In this document: in pieces, positions 33,690-44,999 of the stretch
Numbering within the stretch: the stretch's first letter is position 1
Layout: each line of letters opens with the position of its first letter
NCBI GenBank assembly: GCA_964020085.1
Contig: OZ026596.1
Span: 9,203,239 to 9,267,238 of the forward strand
Direction: 5' to 3'
DNA: 64,000 nt
Source: Micromussa lordhowensis
Taxonomy: Eukaryota > Cnidaria > Anthozoa > Scleractinia > Lobophylliidae
Made by a program: the position numbers and the translations under genes
The notes under the pieces: generated by a model
The model's input: the letters and a program-made list of their open reading frames with translations, nothing else
The model's database searches: none
Told to the model about the DNA's origin: nothing

Positions 33690-33991
33690 GGGGGACTCCC
33701 ATATAAAAAGGACGAGGGAGGGGAGGGTGGTCGTCGGAAACTTGAAAACAATCCCCACCAAGATCCTGTGGGCGTGGCTTGAAATGTTTTTCACCCCTAA
33801 AAGGTACCAATTCTAAAACAACACATTATATCCTGTCATTTTTTTTCGACTCGATGCCCTGAAAGGTACCACAAAAGCTCCCACTGTGGATCTTTTGAGG
33901 CTGAACATCCTGAGGTATCAAAACCGCGTCTTAACCCCTAAAAGGTACCACGAGCACCCCCCCGTCCTTTTCATATGTGAGTTCCCACAGG
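33690..33991. mobile_element. MITE with GGGGGACTCCCATAT ends and CCCTAAAAGGTACCA repeats
   Basis: Left GGACTCCCATATAAAAAGGA followed by CGAGGG; right CCCCGTCCTTTTCATATGTG AGTTCCC is its complement with mismatches. Inside, CCTAAAAGGTACCA or close variants occur three times. Non-coding. Confidence 0.65.
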
Positions 33992-33999
33992 GAGGGGGG

Positions 34000-36400
34000 G
34001 TAGGGTCTGGAAGAAAACGACAAGAAGAAGTAATAAAGCTTTTTGGAAGCATCTTGTAGCAGTACAGGATAATAAATATTCAAAACACTCATATATTTTT
34101 TGTGAGAATGTACTGCTAAATTGCGATGTTATTTCAGTGGCTCGGCACACTCTAGGGTTTCGTGAGAATGGATCGGACTCTTAAAGTACAAAGGATTACT
34201 CCAGTAGACGATACAACTACAAGATGCCTTTGAGGTTATCACAATGAGCATGAGCTACTGAGCGGTTTTCGGTGGCTGGGCCCATATGTCACAGTAATCT
34301 TGCAAGGCCGGGAAGCCGATACCACTTTAGGCGTTTGAAAAATAATTCACGCAATTAGGTGGATTATACCAGCCAGTGCGATGAATCCTACAGAATGACG
34401 TAGTGTTTATACCACTCGAAATAAAATAAATGATAAGATACTCCCGAAAGGCGTGAAGGAATAAAGTAAAGCCAACCAATTAACAAATAAATGCTTGGAC
34501 ATCTTGGTTCAGTTGGACGGAGTGGTTAGTGATTTTCGAGGTTCTACTACTCGAAGGGTACTATTCTATTTGGGGAGGGCTATTATTCGTGTACGGAAAT
34601 CTTGTTAAGAACTAAACGTTAATTTTGAGATTAATTCAAGTAATAGATCGGGTCAACTATCGAAGCCTACGTAAGCAATAAATAGATTAAAAATCATTAC
34701 TTTACAGATTGGATGTTTAAATTCGGGGGAGTTAGGGCGGGGAAGTAATTTACATGAAATTTCTTTTCACAATAAAATCTCCCATCAGAGATGGGCTGTT
34801 TGTTTGAAAGATCGTTCGTCAAATAACTCTTTGACAATTTGATTCTTTATTAGAACAAAATGACGCTGTTCCTTTTCGTAGAATCAACTATCGTGTGTTT
34901 CCAGATTTCGTGAACGTACACACATTCTCTATGGGATTTAAAATGTTATCATGTTTGTTTACGAAAACGTTCCTAAATTCTTATGCCTGGCCGGATAAAA
35001 ACTTCACGTAGAGAAACGGAACTCTAATTTTAGATGTTATCTGGTTTATTTTCATTCGATTAGTAGCGATTAGTGGTTCGAAGATAAATCTTTGGATAGT
35101 ACTGGAAAAAAGTTACGTCAGCGATGACATGCGTGAACAAATTTAGCCTAAAATTTTGAAACTTGTCCAGTTTGCGAACAATCTCGATATCCTCGAATCT
35201 TAACCCTTCTTGGTGCTCTGTGGTCCATTGTTCTTGAGTTAAATAAAATACAAGGAGCATTTCTTTTGAGTTGGAAGGTTTTGTGACATGTAGGGCTGGG
35301 AGCGTGACAATGACTTCTTGTTGGGGTACGGGGACGACGGATGGGGAAGCGAAAATGAACATCCCGGATACCAATACCCCTGGGTTTCCCCGGCAAGAAA
35401 TAACAAAAAATCACCTACAACCCTTTTTCACAGTTGCATTTCAACTTAGCAACTTTATTGAGAAAAAAAAACTGACTTAAATTAATTAACGCTGCCAGCC
35501 ATGTGGGTTTCGTTTCGCTAGCCAGACTTTAAGCTTATACGTGTCCGGTCACAGGTGATTTACGTAAAGGAGTTAAAAAAAGCTTTTCAATAATAATTTT
35601 CAAGGTTTGTTTTCAATCTTTTAATAAAAGCAAACCGCAAGACTAGACTTTTAAGTTTAAAGGTGATCCTTTCGCAGACAAAAGAGGGGTGAAAACGTTG
35701 GCCGAAAATTGAAAAGGTCGCCGCAAGTCGATGCAAGAAGAAGTGCGCAATCACACGGTCAGTTGCACGTGCATAAAGCGCTCTGAATGTACAAATGGAA
35801 ATGTACTTCGAAATCGCGTCAGGAATATTTGGCATTTTCATTTCAGCATGATCAGTTGAAAAGCGCTAGAAACAAAAAACACGGGATAAACAGAACAGCA
35901 GGAGAAGCGCTCTCCTGAGACTTTTCTCAGTTTTCCAAGCCCTGGTGAACGTCACACGCACTGTTTTGAAGGACATGTCAGAGACATTATGCAGAGCGCT
36001 GAACTTCCCAAATAGAAGCCGGAACTACAACTGTGCTAAAAATGTGGCAAAGGATAAATAACTGACGGTTTCCACATTCCTGTGGGTGCGTCGGAGAACA
36101 AACTTCTGATAAGTGATCTAAGACGGAAAACGCTAACGTAAACACTGGAGGAAAATGAAAAGTAGGGTTAAACAAACACAAGCCAACGTCTGGAAAATAC
36201 TGCAAATCAACCACAATCGCCTCAACTTGCTGCTGGCTCTTTTGTAACGTAACGTCAATAGAAATAATTGAAATCACTGACCTTGGTATATTATTGTACT
36301 GTCTGGCATGTAATAATCGGTTATGCGACGTGCTTGTGTCAAGACAGCATTCCGCTACAGGACACCCTGCGCGTGGTTTTGTGACATGATCTCAATTCAA
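34000..36400. other. Intergenic stretch upstream of the 36.5-kb gene
   Basis: Minus-strand ORFs of about 90-105 codons (35374..35060; 36277..35987) are open but lack motifs or consistent splice sites. No repeat family recognised. Confidence 0.35.
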
Positions 36401-36407
36401 TCATTTC

Positions 36408-36432
36408 CCACGCCCACTCCTCAGACTATAAA
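36408..36432 (+). promoter_or_regulatory. Core promoter of the 36.5-kb ShKT gene: CCACGCCCA plus TATAAA
   Basis: CCACGCCCA at 36408-36416 and TATAAA at 36427-36432, 72 nt before the ATG. The paralog at 49 kb has the same two elements in the same order. CCACGCCC is a GC/CACCC-box type sequence that KLF/SP-like factors often bind (family knowledge). Confidence 0.6.
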
Positions 36433-36504
36433 GCCACTAACGACTTGTGTTTCTCAGCAGACGAGTTTAAGCAACAGAGGAACAGACAACTAGAAGATTT
36501 CGAC

Positions 36505-39500
36505 ATGGCAAGTCCAATGAAGATTTCCGCCCTGCACCTTTTGGTCGCAGTTCTGTTAATCTGTGAAGTTTTCGGACAACGTCCATCTTACCGCAGAATA
36601 TACAGACGGCCTGGATCGAGGCATAGGTACAGTTCTGGCACGATAAGGAGAAAAGGTATCGCATCACTATCCAGAACTACTATATCTGAAGCTTTCTTAA
36701 ATATTTATGCGTCTTTAATAGTTTTAAACGTAGCACAAGCCAAAATTTCGTACAACGCGAAAAGCAAAGAATTTAGTCGATTAGAAAAAAACTGTATACG
36801 TTTGTTGCTACAGTTGTCTTGTTCGTGGTAGAATTTAAAGAGCCCTTTCTTGACTGAACGCAAACAGCAGTGAAAATTTAAGACGACAAAAAGTACGCAT
36901 TTGCTAAACCTTTGCCTGCAACGCCACAACTATCGATTTATTCTCAAAACTTCATGGTTCGAAAACACTTCGAGTTCGAGTCGCGACGACATCTCTTTCT
37001 TTTTTATAATATGTTTTATAAGAATTTCGAGGCTGGAATCTCTTGGGTGGTCAAAAAGAAACGGCAGTTAGCACTATTTTCCAATTTCGTTACTTTTTGC
37101 GACAGTAGTTGTTTACACTGAGCATTTTGGCAGTTTTGAACAAGAAACAAAACAAACCACAACGTACTCCACTGTCTGAAGGAAACGTTTAATTTGTACA
37201 TGTAATGTTTTAACACCATATGCTTCTCAGGAAGTGGAGAAAGGACCTCATGAAAAATCTCTGGAGCTCGTTTCATCACTATTTGTTTTAAAATAGGATC
37301 AAGTCGGGAGAGAGGATTTATGCGTGACACGTGATGAGGGCAAAAAAAATAAGTATGTGACGCGTGAAAAGCAACTAAACGACAGAAGTTATCAATGCGT
37401 GAATTTATGAAAAAAAGACATTGTTAACAGTAATTAAAAGTATAGATGATTTGTGTCTGAAACAGTATCACAACATCCCCGGCTTCGCTACCCTCAAGAG
37501 TTTATTGGATTGAATTTATTGGGCGCAGTTTCAAGCACGATTACAATCTTTATCGACACTTAAAATTTCGGTCTAATATCCAGGCGTGTCAAATAACTGA
37601 ACTTGGAATAAAAAAAAACATTAACGATGAAAGATGTTTCACACTCAGCTGGTATTTTACTTTGCTGCATTTCGAGTGATACAAAACAGACCGAGAAAAA
37701 AAATCAAATTTCCGCTTTGAAAAAGCTCAAGCCGGCTAAGCTTCTCTTATTTCCTATTTACCTACAGAGGACAAAGACAAGGAAGGAATTTTCAGTTTTT
37801 GTCTGCCATAAGTTACACGCGCAGATCGCGCGACGTTTGCGAGATTAGCGCGCGATTCTTCATCCGTGACGCGCACGTGGCCGACAATATATGACACCCA
37901 CGCGTCCTTGAAATGATAACGTTTTTTTTTGTATGAATTGCAGTTGAATTGAATTGCTTTCTGGCTGTTTGAGATGCCAACATATTTAGGGGAACCACGT
38001 CTGTTCCTGCGTAATTAGACAAAATGAAAGAGCTGCAGCGCTATACATTTCGTTTAGAGAATATTTTCTTTATTCTCATCAACTGTTTGTTTGACAGCGT
38101 ATGGATGCTTTTAGGAGAAGTTAGATATTGATCACACTTTCTCTTTCTTTCTTGCAGAGTGCAAAGATGCAACAGCGCCACACGAAACTTGCGTGAAGCT
38201 GGTCAAGGAGCTCGGCGTTAGAGTGTGTAACACGAAAGTCAGCCAGCTTAAGGCCAAACTTCAGAGGAGCTGTGCCAACACCTGTCACTTCTGTAAGTAA
38301 CACGATCGAAGTACATTTTTCATAAGAATATATATTTGTCATGCCTAGGCTAGGTGTTGTTATTTTTTTGCGGCCTTTAGATTGAAAATATTCTTGTGAA
38401 CATTTTTAGATAACAAAGTTTTTAACGTTTCGTTAGCTAGTTTTATAAGAAAAAGGAAATAATTAACCATACTTTTCAATGGAAAAATAAAGTGCATTTA
38501 AAAACGTTGTGCTTTTACTTTTTTTTTTTCAGTATTTCCCATCAACACAAAAACAAATGCTTCTTACAGCCTCGATATCCTTATAAAAAGATCCTTATAA
38601 AAAGAAAAAAACGACAAGACTAAAAAGTGTTAAGCAATGAATAGCAACAATAACTTTGCGCTTGTCACAAAATCTTTCTTTCGAGCCCAAGCATCTGCGA
38701 AGGTTCATAGCAGTCGAATACTAAAATCCAATGCCACTTGTAGTTGTCGTTGCCTCGCAGTAAGAGTTTTTAAGAGAAACCATAGCCAGAATTTGGAAGA
38801 AAAAGTTACAAAAAGTTTCAGTGTTAAACCAAAGCTAGGTGGATAAAAAATTTCATAAGTCCATGCCATTTACGAAGTTTATGTTTTCATTGGTTGTTTA
38901 ACTTTTGGCTTGAACGTGAAGAAAGAGACGTCATTTACAAGCGGCGCTGTGAACTACAAAGAACACTGTTCGTGATCAGGATTTATTAACGTAGAAATAC
39001 ATGAAGGAGAATATGTACGCTGACAGTTCTCACTGCTGTTTCAGGTGGAGAACCTCAGCAAGGTTGCAGAACAAGCAAGTACGGCTGCTGCTGGGATGCT
39101 TACACGCCCAGAGGAGATATCTATGGAAAAACAGGCTGCCCGGGTAAGTTGACAACACGAAAAAATATTCAAGGTAGTTTCACGGTGCCGTACATGTGTA
39201 TGCAAGTTGAGGCTGAGAGTTTGAAAAGAACATAATTTTGTGCGTTGAAAATTTGTAAATATTATACAAATAAATATTCTTAACTTAACCGCGTAAAAGA
39301 TGATTTTCCTTTCTCTAAACGGCAAAACTGGCCAAACAACAGCACTAGTTTTATGGTCGATGCTAACAACATTTCTGCAAGAAAATTTGAGCGTCATATA
39401 TCAAGCTTTCTTTCCTGCAGGCTGGCTCCAAAGTTACTTAAATGCCATCAAAGTCATAATAGGACAAATAATCCGACGTTGTGTCGCCTTAGCCCACTTC

Positions 39501-39891
39501 GTATTCCTACAAATGTCTAAGAAGATCCACGGACAAGATTATTTTCTTATCTACCGGAAAATATTTTCTTATTTTGCCGGAAAAACGATATTCTCGTATA
39601 AAGGAAAAAGAGTGTATATTGCACATGAGAGGCGATGCATAATGATGGCCAAACGATTTGATCCGGCCTTAACTAACTGAGTATTTCTTTTGTTCCCTCC
39701 TCTGGTATATAGAATGCAAAGATCACTTGCACCTGTGCCGTCGGTTCCAAAGATTCTGCAATTCAAATAAAACAGAAAATAGAGCATTCATGGAACTTCA
39801 CTGCCCGCTATCCTGTAGAAAATGCGTCCCAAGGAGAGGAAGGAAAACAACAGGACAGAAGATAAAGATGTCGGACTGGAGCAAACTGTGA
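36505..39891 (+). CDS. Secreted ShKT-CCWD-ShKT protein with basic linker (paralog 1)
   Basis: Four exons: 36505-36655, 38158-38292, 39045-39143 and 39713-39891; 564 nt, 187 residues. Exon 1 encodes the signal peptide (core ALHLLVAVLLICEVFG) and an Arg/Tyr-rich linker (QRPSYRRIYRRPGSRHRYSS) ending RRKG. Exon 2 is an ShKT-type module starting ECKD and ending CANTCHFC. Exon 3 is the CCWD module (SKYGCCWDAYTPRGDIYG, then GCPG). Exon 4 is a second ShKT module (ECKDHLHLCRRF ... CPLSCRKC) with a basic tail (KTTGQKIKMSDWSKL). All introns are phase 1. The organisation is that of the 49-kb gene, so they are duplicates, and it is a shorter version of the 11.7-kb gene. The dibasic sites in the linker could allow proprotein processing. 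No Lys-Tyr pair sits in the ShKT modules, so potassium-channel block is not supported. The product is probably extracellular and disulfide-bonded; biological role unknown. Confidence 0.88.
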
Positions 39892-40429
39892 AGTAAGTTA
39901 GCAATTTTATCGTGCGAGTTTGCCACTAGTCCCGGAGAAGCCTGTAGAGGAATACTTGCTTACAATATTTCTTAGATTAGAATAAGCGAAACAGTTTCTG
40001 ATCAAGCTACATCGAACGTAGGTGTATAAAACTGTCTCCAGGAATTTGAACCCGATGTATGGCATGCTTTTTGTGAGACAAGGGCTTAAAAACTCCAAAA
40101 AAGAAAATTATAAAAAACTTAGGGCTTATTAGCGCCGCCTTTCGGCACCCAAATATTCGGAAGTTTTTAAAAGCCAGTATTACCTTGAACATTACAACCA
40201 AAGAGCCAAAACTAACCCTGTACTAAGTTTCACCTCCTCTCTTTGAATAAAAAACTTTAGGAGAGACTTACGCTACAATTTTAAATGTTTTTTTTCCCGA
40301 TTGTCAAACCAATTCTGTTGGTCTAGGTGGTTCGAAAAATTCCTTGAGTTTAAAAAATGTTTTTCTCATCCGTTTGAGGAAAAGAAATTGTAATACTCGT
40401 TTAACCAGCGATTATTGTTTTACTTTCAG

Positions 40430-41035
40430 ATTTTGAAGTTCAACATGTACAGCGGGATTTTGATGCAAATACAAGCTTATGACTATGTCCGGATTTCGGC
40501 TGAGGAGACTTGAAGATAATCGCGACGCCCGCTATATATCGTCTGTGAAGTTTCCATCGAAAAGCAAAACATTGGCATCATCAATTCAAACGCAGAACGT
40601 TCGTTATGAAAGTCATGATTTACTGTATAAATATATTTTTTAAAGTAAGCAAAGGTTGTATGTCTGCAGTGCAGAACTATCCCGTGCTACAAACAAGACT
40701 TCTTCAAGTTCAGAAATTTGAAAACGCAGCTTCGGTTAAGCCAACCATCCATACTATACGATTATACGTAACGATAATCATGTGATGTTTTTCTAAAACA
40801 AATCCAAAATGACCGCTCTGGCTTTAGTTAGAACGGTAGATTTTTCAATTACTGGGTTAATTTTCAATATGACCCTTTTTAGCTGTTTTTTTTTTTACTG
40901 CCACGGTTATTTAAATGTTCTAACAGTCTACAACAGCGCTGGACAGTAAAGGAGGCACAATACATTCACAATTACGAAGTTTGATTATTTATACAAAAGT
41001 TTTGTCGTGTTAAATATAAATAAAACCGAAATAAA
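40430..41035 (+). other. Probable 3'UTR exon and polyadenylation region of paralog 1
   Basis: A GTAAGT donor follows the stop codon by one base (39893). A TTACTTTCAG acceptor at 40429 opens a non-coding exon starting ATTTTGAAG. The 49-kb paralog has the same arrangement (ATTTGTGAAG from 56965). AATAAA occurs at 41019-41024 and 41030-41035; the true cleavage site is not known. Confidence 0.5.
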
Positions 41036-41361
41036 TGTCGGTTGTTCATGAAACTGTAGCTGGTTTATTTATTACCAGTAGCATATATAAGTGCCTTCGC
41101 TCTTATATCCCCCATCCAAGCTTTGTTTCGTGCAGCGAAGGCTTTGGTGGTAGTGAAGGGGTTGTACAAAGATCGCGAGGTGACACCTTGAGAGAAATGC
41201 TGAACACAATGAGAACTGTAAGGAACTGAACACTTTTTGATGTTGTTCTACCTAGGAGAACTATTACATCCGTAACAAAAATATCGTGACGTAATTCCTG
41301 TCAAAGAGGTTTGTCATCCGTGTAACAGAACACTTCACTTTCAGTGATTTAACACGCAAAA

Positions 41362-41655
41362 CATCAAAGAGGTAATAATAAACCATTAAAGGACCCTAGT
41401 CAGCCTTCGCCATTTTCGATATCCGGCAAACAAATTTATTGATATCTCTTGGCGAAGCGAATTCTTAGTGATTTCCTTCGTTTCGACATGCTCCAAATAA
41501 AATATAATAGCCAAACTCTCGCATGCAAACAAGAGAAAAAGGTGTGGCTGACTAGGGCCCTCTTAGGAACAATGATGGTTACGGATGGAGAAAATTAACA
41601 CGGATTAGAAACGACGAACTTGAAAATTTAGGCTAAACTTTTCAAGATGCGCAAA
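41362..41655. repeat. Copy of the 52.8-kb foldback family, interrupted by a small element
   Basis: ATCAAAGAGGTAATAATAAACC and GGATGGAGAAAATTAACACGG match half of the palindrome at 52790-53141. Between them, 41391-41563 has its own inverted ends (CCCTAGTCAGCC and GGCTGACTAGGG), as if a second element had inserted. Confidence 0.55.
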
Positions 41656-41927
41656 CCGATACGTAGCTCCTTAAGACAAAAGAACCGACAATCCTGACGC
41701 TGTTTTAAAATTGAGCTCTTGACTAGTACTGATTATTACGATTTTATTTCTCTGGTGTCCATGATTTGAGCTACCACAACCATTTGTGTGAAGCGGCGGT
41801 TTTAATGTGATGTTGCCATATTTCAATATAAAACTGAAACTTCCTGTCTCCGAGGTTATATACCTCGTTCTTCAAAGCACACTGGCACATGTATATGAAG
41901 TGGCGAGGTATTCTGCAATTGCTCCAA

Positions 41928-42274
41928 GGAGCTTAAGCAACGACGACGGCTAGTAAAAAATGAATTTATATTTTACCAGCGAAATTCACAATTGTCTAGA
42001 TCTGTTCAGTACGCAAATGGCTCAAAGAACGTGCGCAGGCTAAATGTGCAATGCTGAGCGTTTAATTCCAAATGGAAATACGAAATATTAGCCGTCGTCG
42101 TTCGCATTTCTCAGACGACGCAGAACTTGGTCATTTCACGTTCTTGTTTTGCAGAGGACGGCAAAGAAATGTACACAGATTTACAACGCACGTGCACAGC
42201 CATTGTTTTGCTCATTAAGCCTTTTGTTTGGTGACGTTCTGGTGCCGTCGTCGTCGTGGTTTGTTTAAGCTCCC
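41928..42274. mobile_element. MITE with GGAGCTTAAGCAACGACGACGGC ends
   Basis: Left GGAGCTTAAGCAACGACGAC; right GTCGTCGTGGTTTGTTTAAG CTCC. Internal AGAGGACGGCAAAGAAATGT and CACAGCCATTGTT-TGCTCATTAA blocks also occur at 54381-54720 and, inverted and partial, at 45455-45600. Confidence 0.7.
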
Positions 42275-42649
42275 TAATAGCTTTTGATAGAACACGATTG
42301 AATTTCGAAGCTTATGTGTTGCACGACTTAAAATGGTGGCCTAAGAAAGTTGTCGCGTAGGTCAAAAGATGATGCAGTCCTTACAGAAGACGAAAGACAG
42401 ATTTCAATCCGGTGTCGAAGCTCTAGAGAAATAACTTTTACAAGTTTCAATGGTATACAAAACTCTATAAATTTGGTTGAAACATCTCTCCGAAAAACGC
42501 TACACAGACTTAAATCTTGGCGGGGTTGTTTATATATCAATCATCTATCATTTCCAAGGTTCTTGACTTTATCTACTGAAGAGTTCCGATTTTATAATTA
42601 TTTTTCTGATGGCATGATAGTGAAATTATAAAATGTTTTAAAAGCAAGC

Positions 42650-42818
42650 AACCGGAACGATGATCCTGCTCGTATACGTTGGATCAATAGTGATCTAATC
42701 GGCTTCACAAATAAAATGAACCGAGACTCCATCCGTAAGGTCAGGGAGGCTTTTTTAATCCAAAAAGGCAGAACAATTGTTCCTGATGGTCTGAACATCC
42801 GCGAAGAAACATTTTAAT
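42650..42818 (+). pseudogene. Possible C-terminal fragment of a Penelope-like endonuclease
   Basis: The frame reads DDPARIRWINSDLIGFTNKM, then SIRKVREAFLIQKGRTIVPD, then GLNIREETF and a stop. A segment RxREAxxIQK...GLNIRE resembles the tail after the GIY-YIG domain in such elements, from memory of the family. No YIG core is visible upstream. Confidence 0.3.
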
Positions 42819-43178
42819 CGTTTCCTTTTACTTCACTTTGTTTATTTACTATTTTATTTCTTCATATGTTTATCTGTAATTTACACAGTGAAATTATGCG
42901 TGGTAGACTTGTTCATAACTTACTATTAAAGCCTCTACCACAAGCTGGTCTGTTAATAGCGGTTGTTTTAAAGTGTGATAATGGAACGGCATTATTGAAT
43001 TGTACGTGAAGAGTTGTTATCACTAAAGTTGAGGTTAACACCAAAATGGTTCGTTTTGCGACTGAACAGTCAGGAGCATGGGAACGAATGAACATTTTCC
43101 CGCGCAATTTGCTCGCAAAGTCAACCTCGTTCCCAGGACTGCGTTTTGGCAAACAGGCGCATGGAAAATTTAACAAAT

Positions 43179-43762
43179 CGAATGTGGTTTAGCGTGGTAT
43201 GTACTCTTATCGACAACGATACGCGTCATCACAGTGGTCAAAATGTTGTGGACTCACGAGGCGCAGCCGAGTGAGTCCGCAACAAATTTTGACCACTGTG
43301 ATGGCGCGTATCGTTGTCGATAAGAGTACATACCACGCTAAACCACATTTCAATTTGTTTTTTACCACAATATCAAAGATAACGAAGGAAATCTTTGCTA
43401 AACACGGACTCGAAAGTACACGCGCTGCATTATGCAAATGAGCTATTTGTACGCGTCATACTTTCCTTTCAAAAACTTTTGCAAACTCGCTCAACATACA
43501 GAAACACTACGAAGAAAATGTCTGGGAAACGAGCAATGACGTGACGCGTACTCGTTAACGATAAGAGTTTAGAGCACGATTAAGCGCATTTCGATTTGTT
43601 TTTACCACAATATCAACGTCAAAGAAAATGTCTTTTTTCAGAGCGCGAGCTGAAAAAGGCATTGCGTGACACATTGACGCGAGCAGCGTGGTATGGACTC
43701 TCATCGACCACGGCAAATTAGCCAATCAGATTGCGAGATTAGCAGCAATTGTGGTAAAAATG
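43179..43762. repeat. Repeat family TTTTGACCACTGTGATG, copy 3 with full foldback end
   Basis: AATGTGGTTTAGCGTGGTAT then GTACTCTTATCGACAACGAT form the left arm, the complement runs to 43350, and GGACTCACGAGGCGCAGCCGAGTGAGTCC is the turn. From 43350 on it follows the copy at 21840-22260 closely. Confidence 0.75.
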
Positions 43763-43797
43763 ATTCTCTCTTTTTTTTCTGTCTTCACTTTCGTAAA

Positions 43798-43873
43798 CAA
43801 CCTTGTTCCCAGGGCTTTTCCCTTCCCGCCCCTCCCAATCTCTAGGGGAAAAGCGCTGGGAACGAGGTTGGTC
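43798..43873. mobile_element. Short foldback, AACCTTGTTCCCAGGGCTTTTCCC
   Basis: AACCTTGTTCCCAGGGCTTT and its complement AAAAGCGCTGGGAACGAGGT flank a short C-rich loop. A single CCTCGTTCCCAGGACTGCG at about 43126 is a related end. Confidence 0.7.
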
Positions 43874-43883
43874 TGTAAATACA

Positions 43884-44061
43884 GTGGAATTCCGATTTTT
43901 TTCAACCTCCAAGTGAAACGAAAATTAGTTCGAAAAATCGGAGAGTTTGAGAAATCGGGGGCAAAATTGCAGTGTTCGACTGAGGAGGGGAAACAACTTT
44001 TTGGTCGAGTTATCGGGAGGTTCCAAAAAAATGAGGGTTCGAGAACTCGGGATTCCACTGG
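43884..44061. mobile_element. pogo/Tigger-like MITE (CAGTGGAAT ends)
   Basis: Left CAGTGGAATTCCGATTTTTT; right, reversed, CAGTGGAATCCCGAGTTCTC. Internal TCGAAAAATCGGAGAG motif. CAGTRGAA.CCCG-type ends are typical of pogo/Tigger elements (family knowledge). A TA precedes the left end; the right flank is not a clean TA. Confidence 0.6.
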
Positions 44062-44373
44062 CTAAATACTTAAAATATTTGTTATGTCTGTGATCCAGCA
44101 CTTACTGTTATATTAACCTTACCTAAAATATGTGCAACTACTTATGGCCTTAATTCTTTTAGTTACCAGGAGGCCAAATCCTGGAAAGCAATTCCACGTT
44201 AAGTCACACTGTGACCGATTTTAAAACTTTCCGCAAATTAATTTGGTCCTGTTTTATTGGATACATTTTTCTGCCTTGTTCTAATTTTCTTTCATTATTT
44301 CTAATTTCTAACATAAGGCAGCTCGAAGATATTAGCAGCCTTGCTACTCTGTAAACTCGAGGGTAAAAAATGT

Positions 44374-44405
44374 TTATGATGACGTTGATGATGATGATGA
44401 TGATG
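44374..44405. repeat. (GAT)n-like microsatellite
   Basis: GATGATGATGATGATGATG interrupted by GTT; it produces a His-run ORF on the minus strand that is not a gene. Confidence 0.85.
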
Positions 44406-44579
44406 TTGCCAGTGAAAGCATAGTTTCTTGCAAGCAGGATACACCAGTCCCAAAAAGAGACGAGGGAATTGATTTATGTGAGCGTAGCGAGTGGCCAAGT
44501 TGAAGCCAATCTCCGAAGCATGTGATGTGTACTGTTACAGCGTAATACAACACCGCTTTCTTCGGAGTCTCTTGCTGCT

Positions 44580-44996
44580 TTAAGGCGGGGTTCTACCTGA
44601 AGGCCGTATTTTGGCTGGGTATTATGGTTTGGACGCAAATATCTCGTTCACGTTTCAAGCAGTCACGATCTCTCCGCTCATCCGACATATCTATGTTCTG
44701 GGACTTGTTCTGGGCTGTTTTGTAAATTTTTTGGTATATTTGGAGATAGATAGTTTTTCTCAAAGGATTAGTTTTATTTATGGAAATAGGAAATTTTGAA
44801 GATTTGGTGTTGTTTTAAAATTAGACTTTTAAGTTAAAAACTGATAGATGCACACCAAACAGTTGTCCGCCAACCTGGGGTGCCATTTTGGGGGCGGTCA
44901 ACTGCCTGGTGGTGTTCCATAACCTTTCTTTTTTCCTTTTAATACCCCTTTAAACTTCCTAAAATTTCACTTAAATTCAAGTAAAATCCCCATAAA
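44580..44996. mobile_element. TTAA-ended MITE, family 1, copy 3 (inverted)
   Basis: Starts TTAAGGCGGGGTTCTACCTG. Internal CACACCAAACAGTTG is in inverted order relative to 6570-6985. The right terminus is degraded (AAAATCCCCATAAA). Confidence 0.65.
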
Positions 44997-44999
44997 CGG

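Noticed and set aside
35060..36277. Possible minus-strand gene upstream of 36.5 kb
   Set aside because: Open frames at 35374..35060 and 36277..35987 look mildly protein-like, but I could not join them with consistent splice phases and saw no motif.
39300..39680. 126-codon plus-strand ORF
   Set aside because: Lies inside intron 3 of the 36.5-kb gene, has no recognisable features and is bounded by the well-supported exon at 39713.
44301..44498. ORF with a poly-His run
   Set aside because: Produced by the GAT microsatellite.
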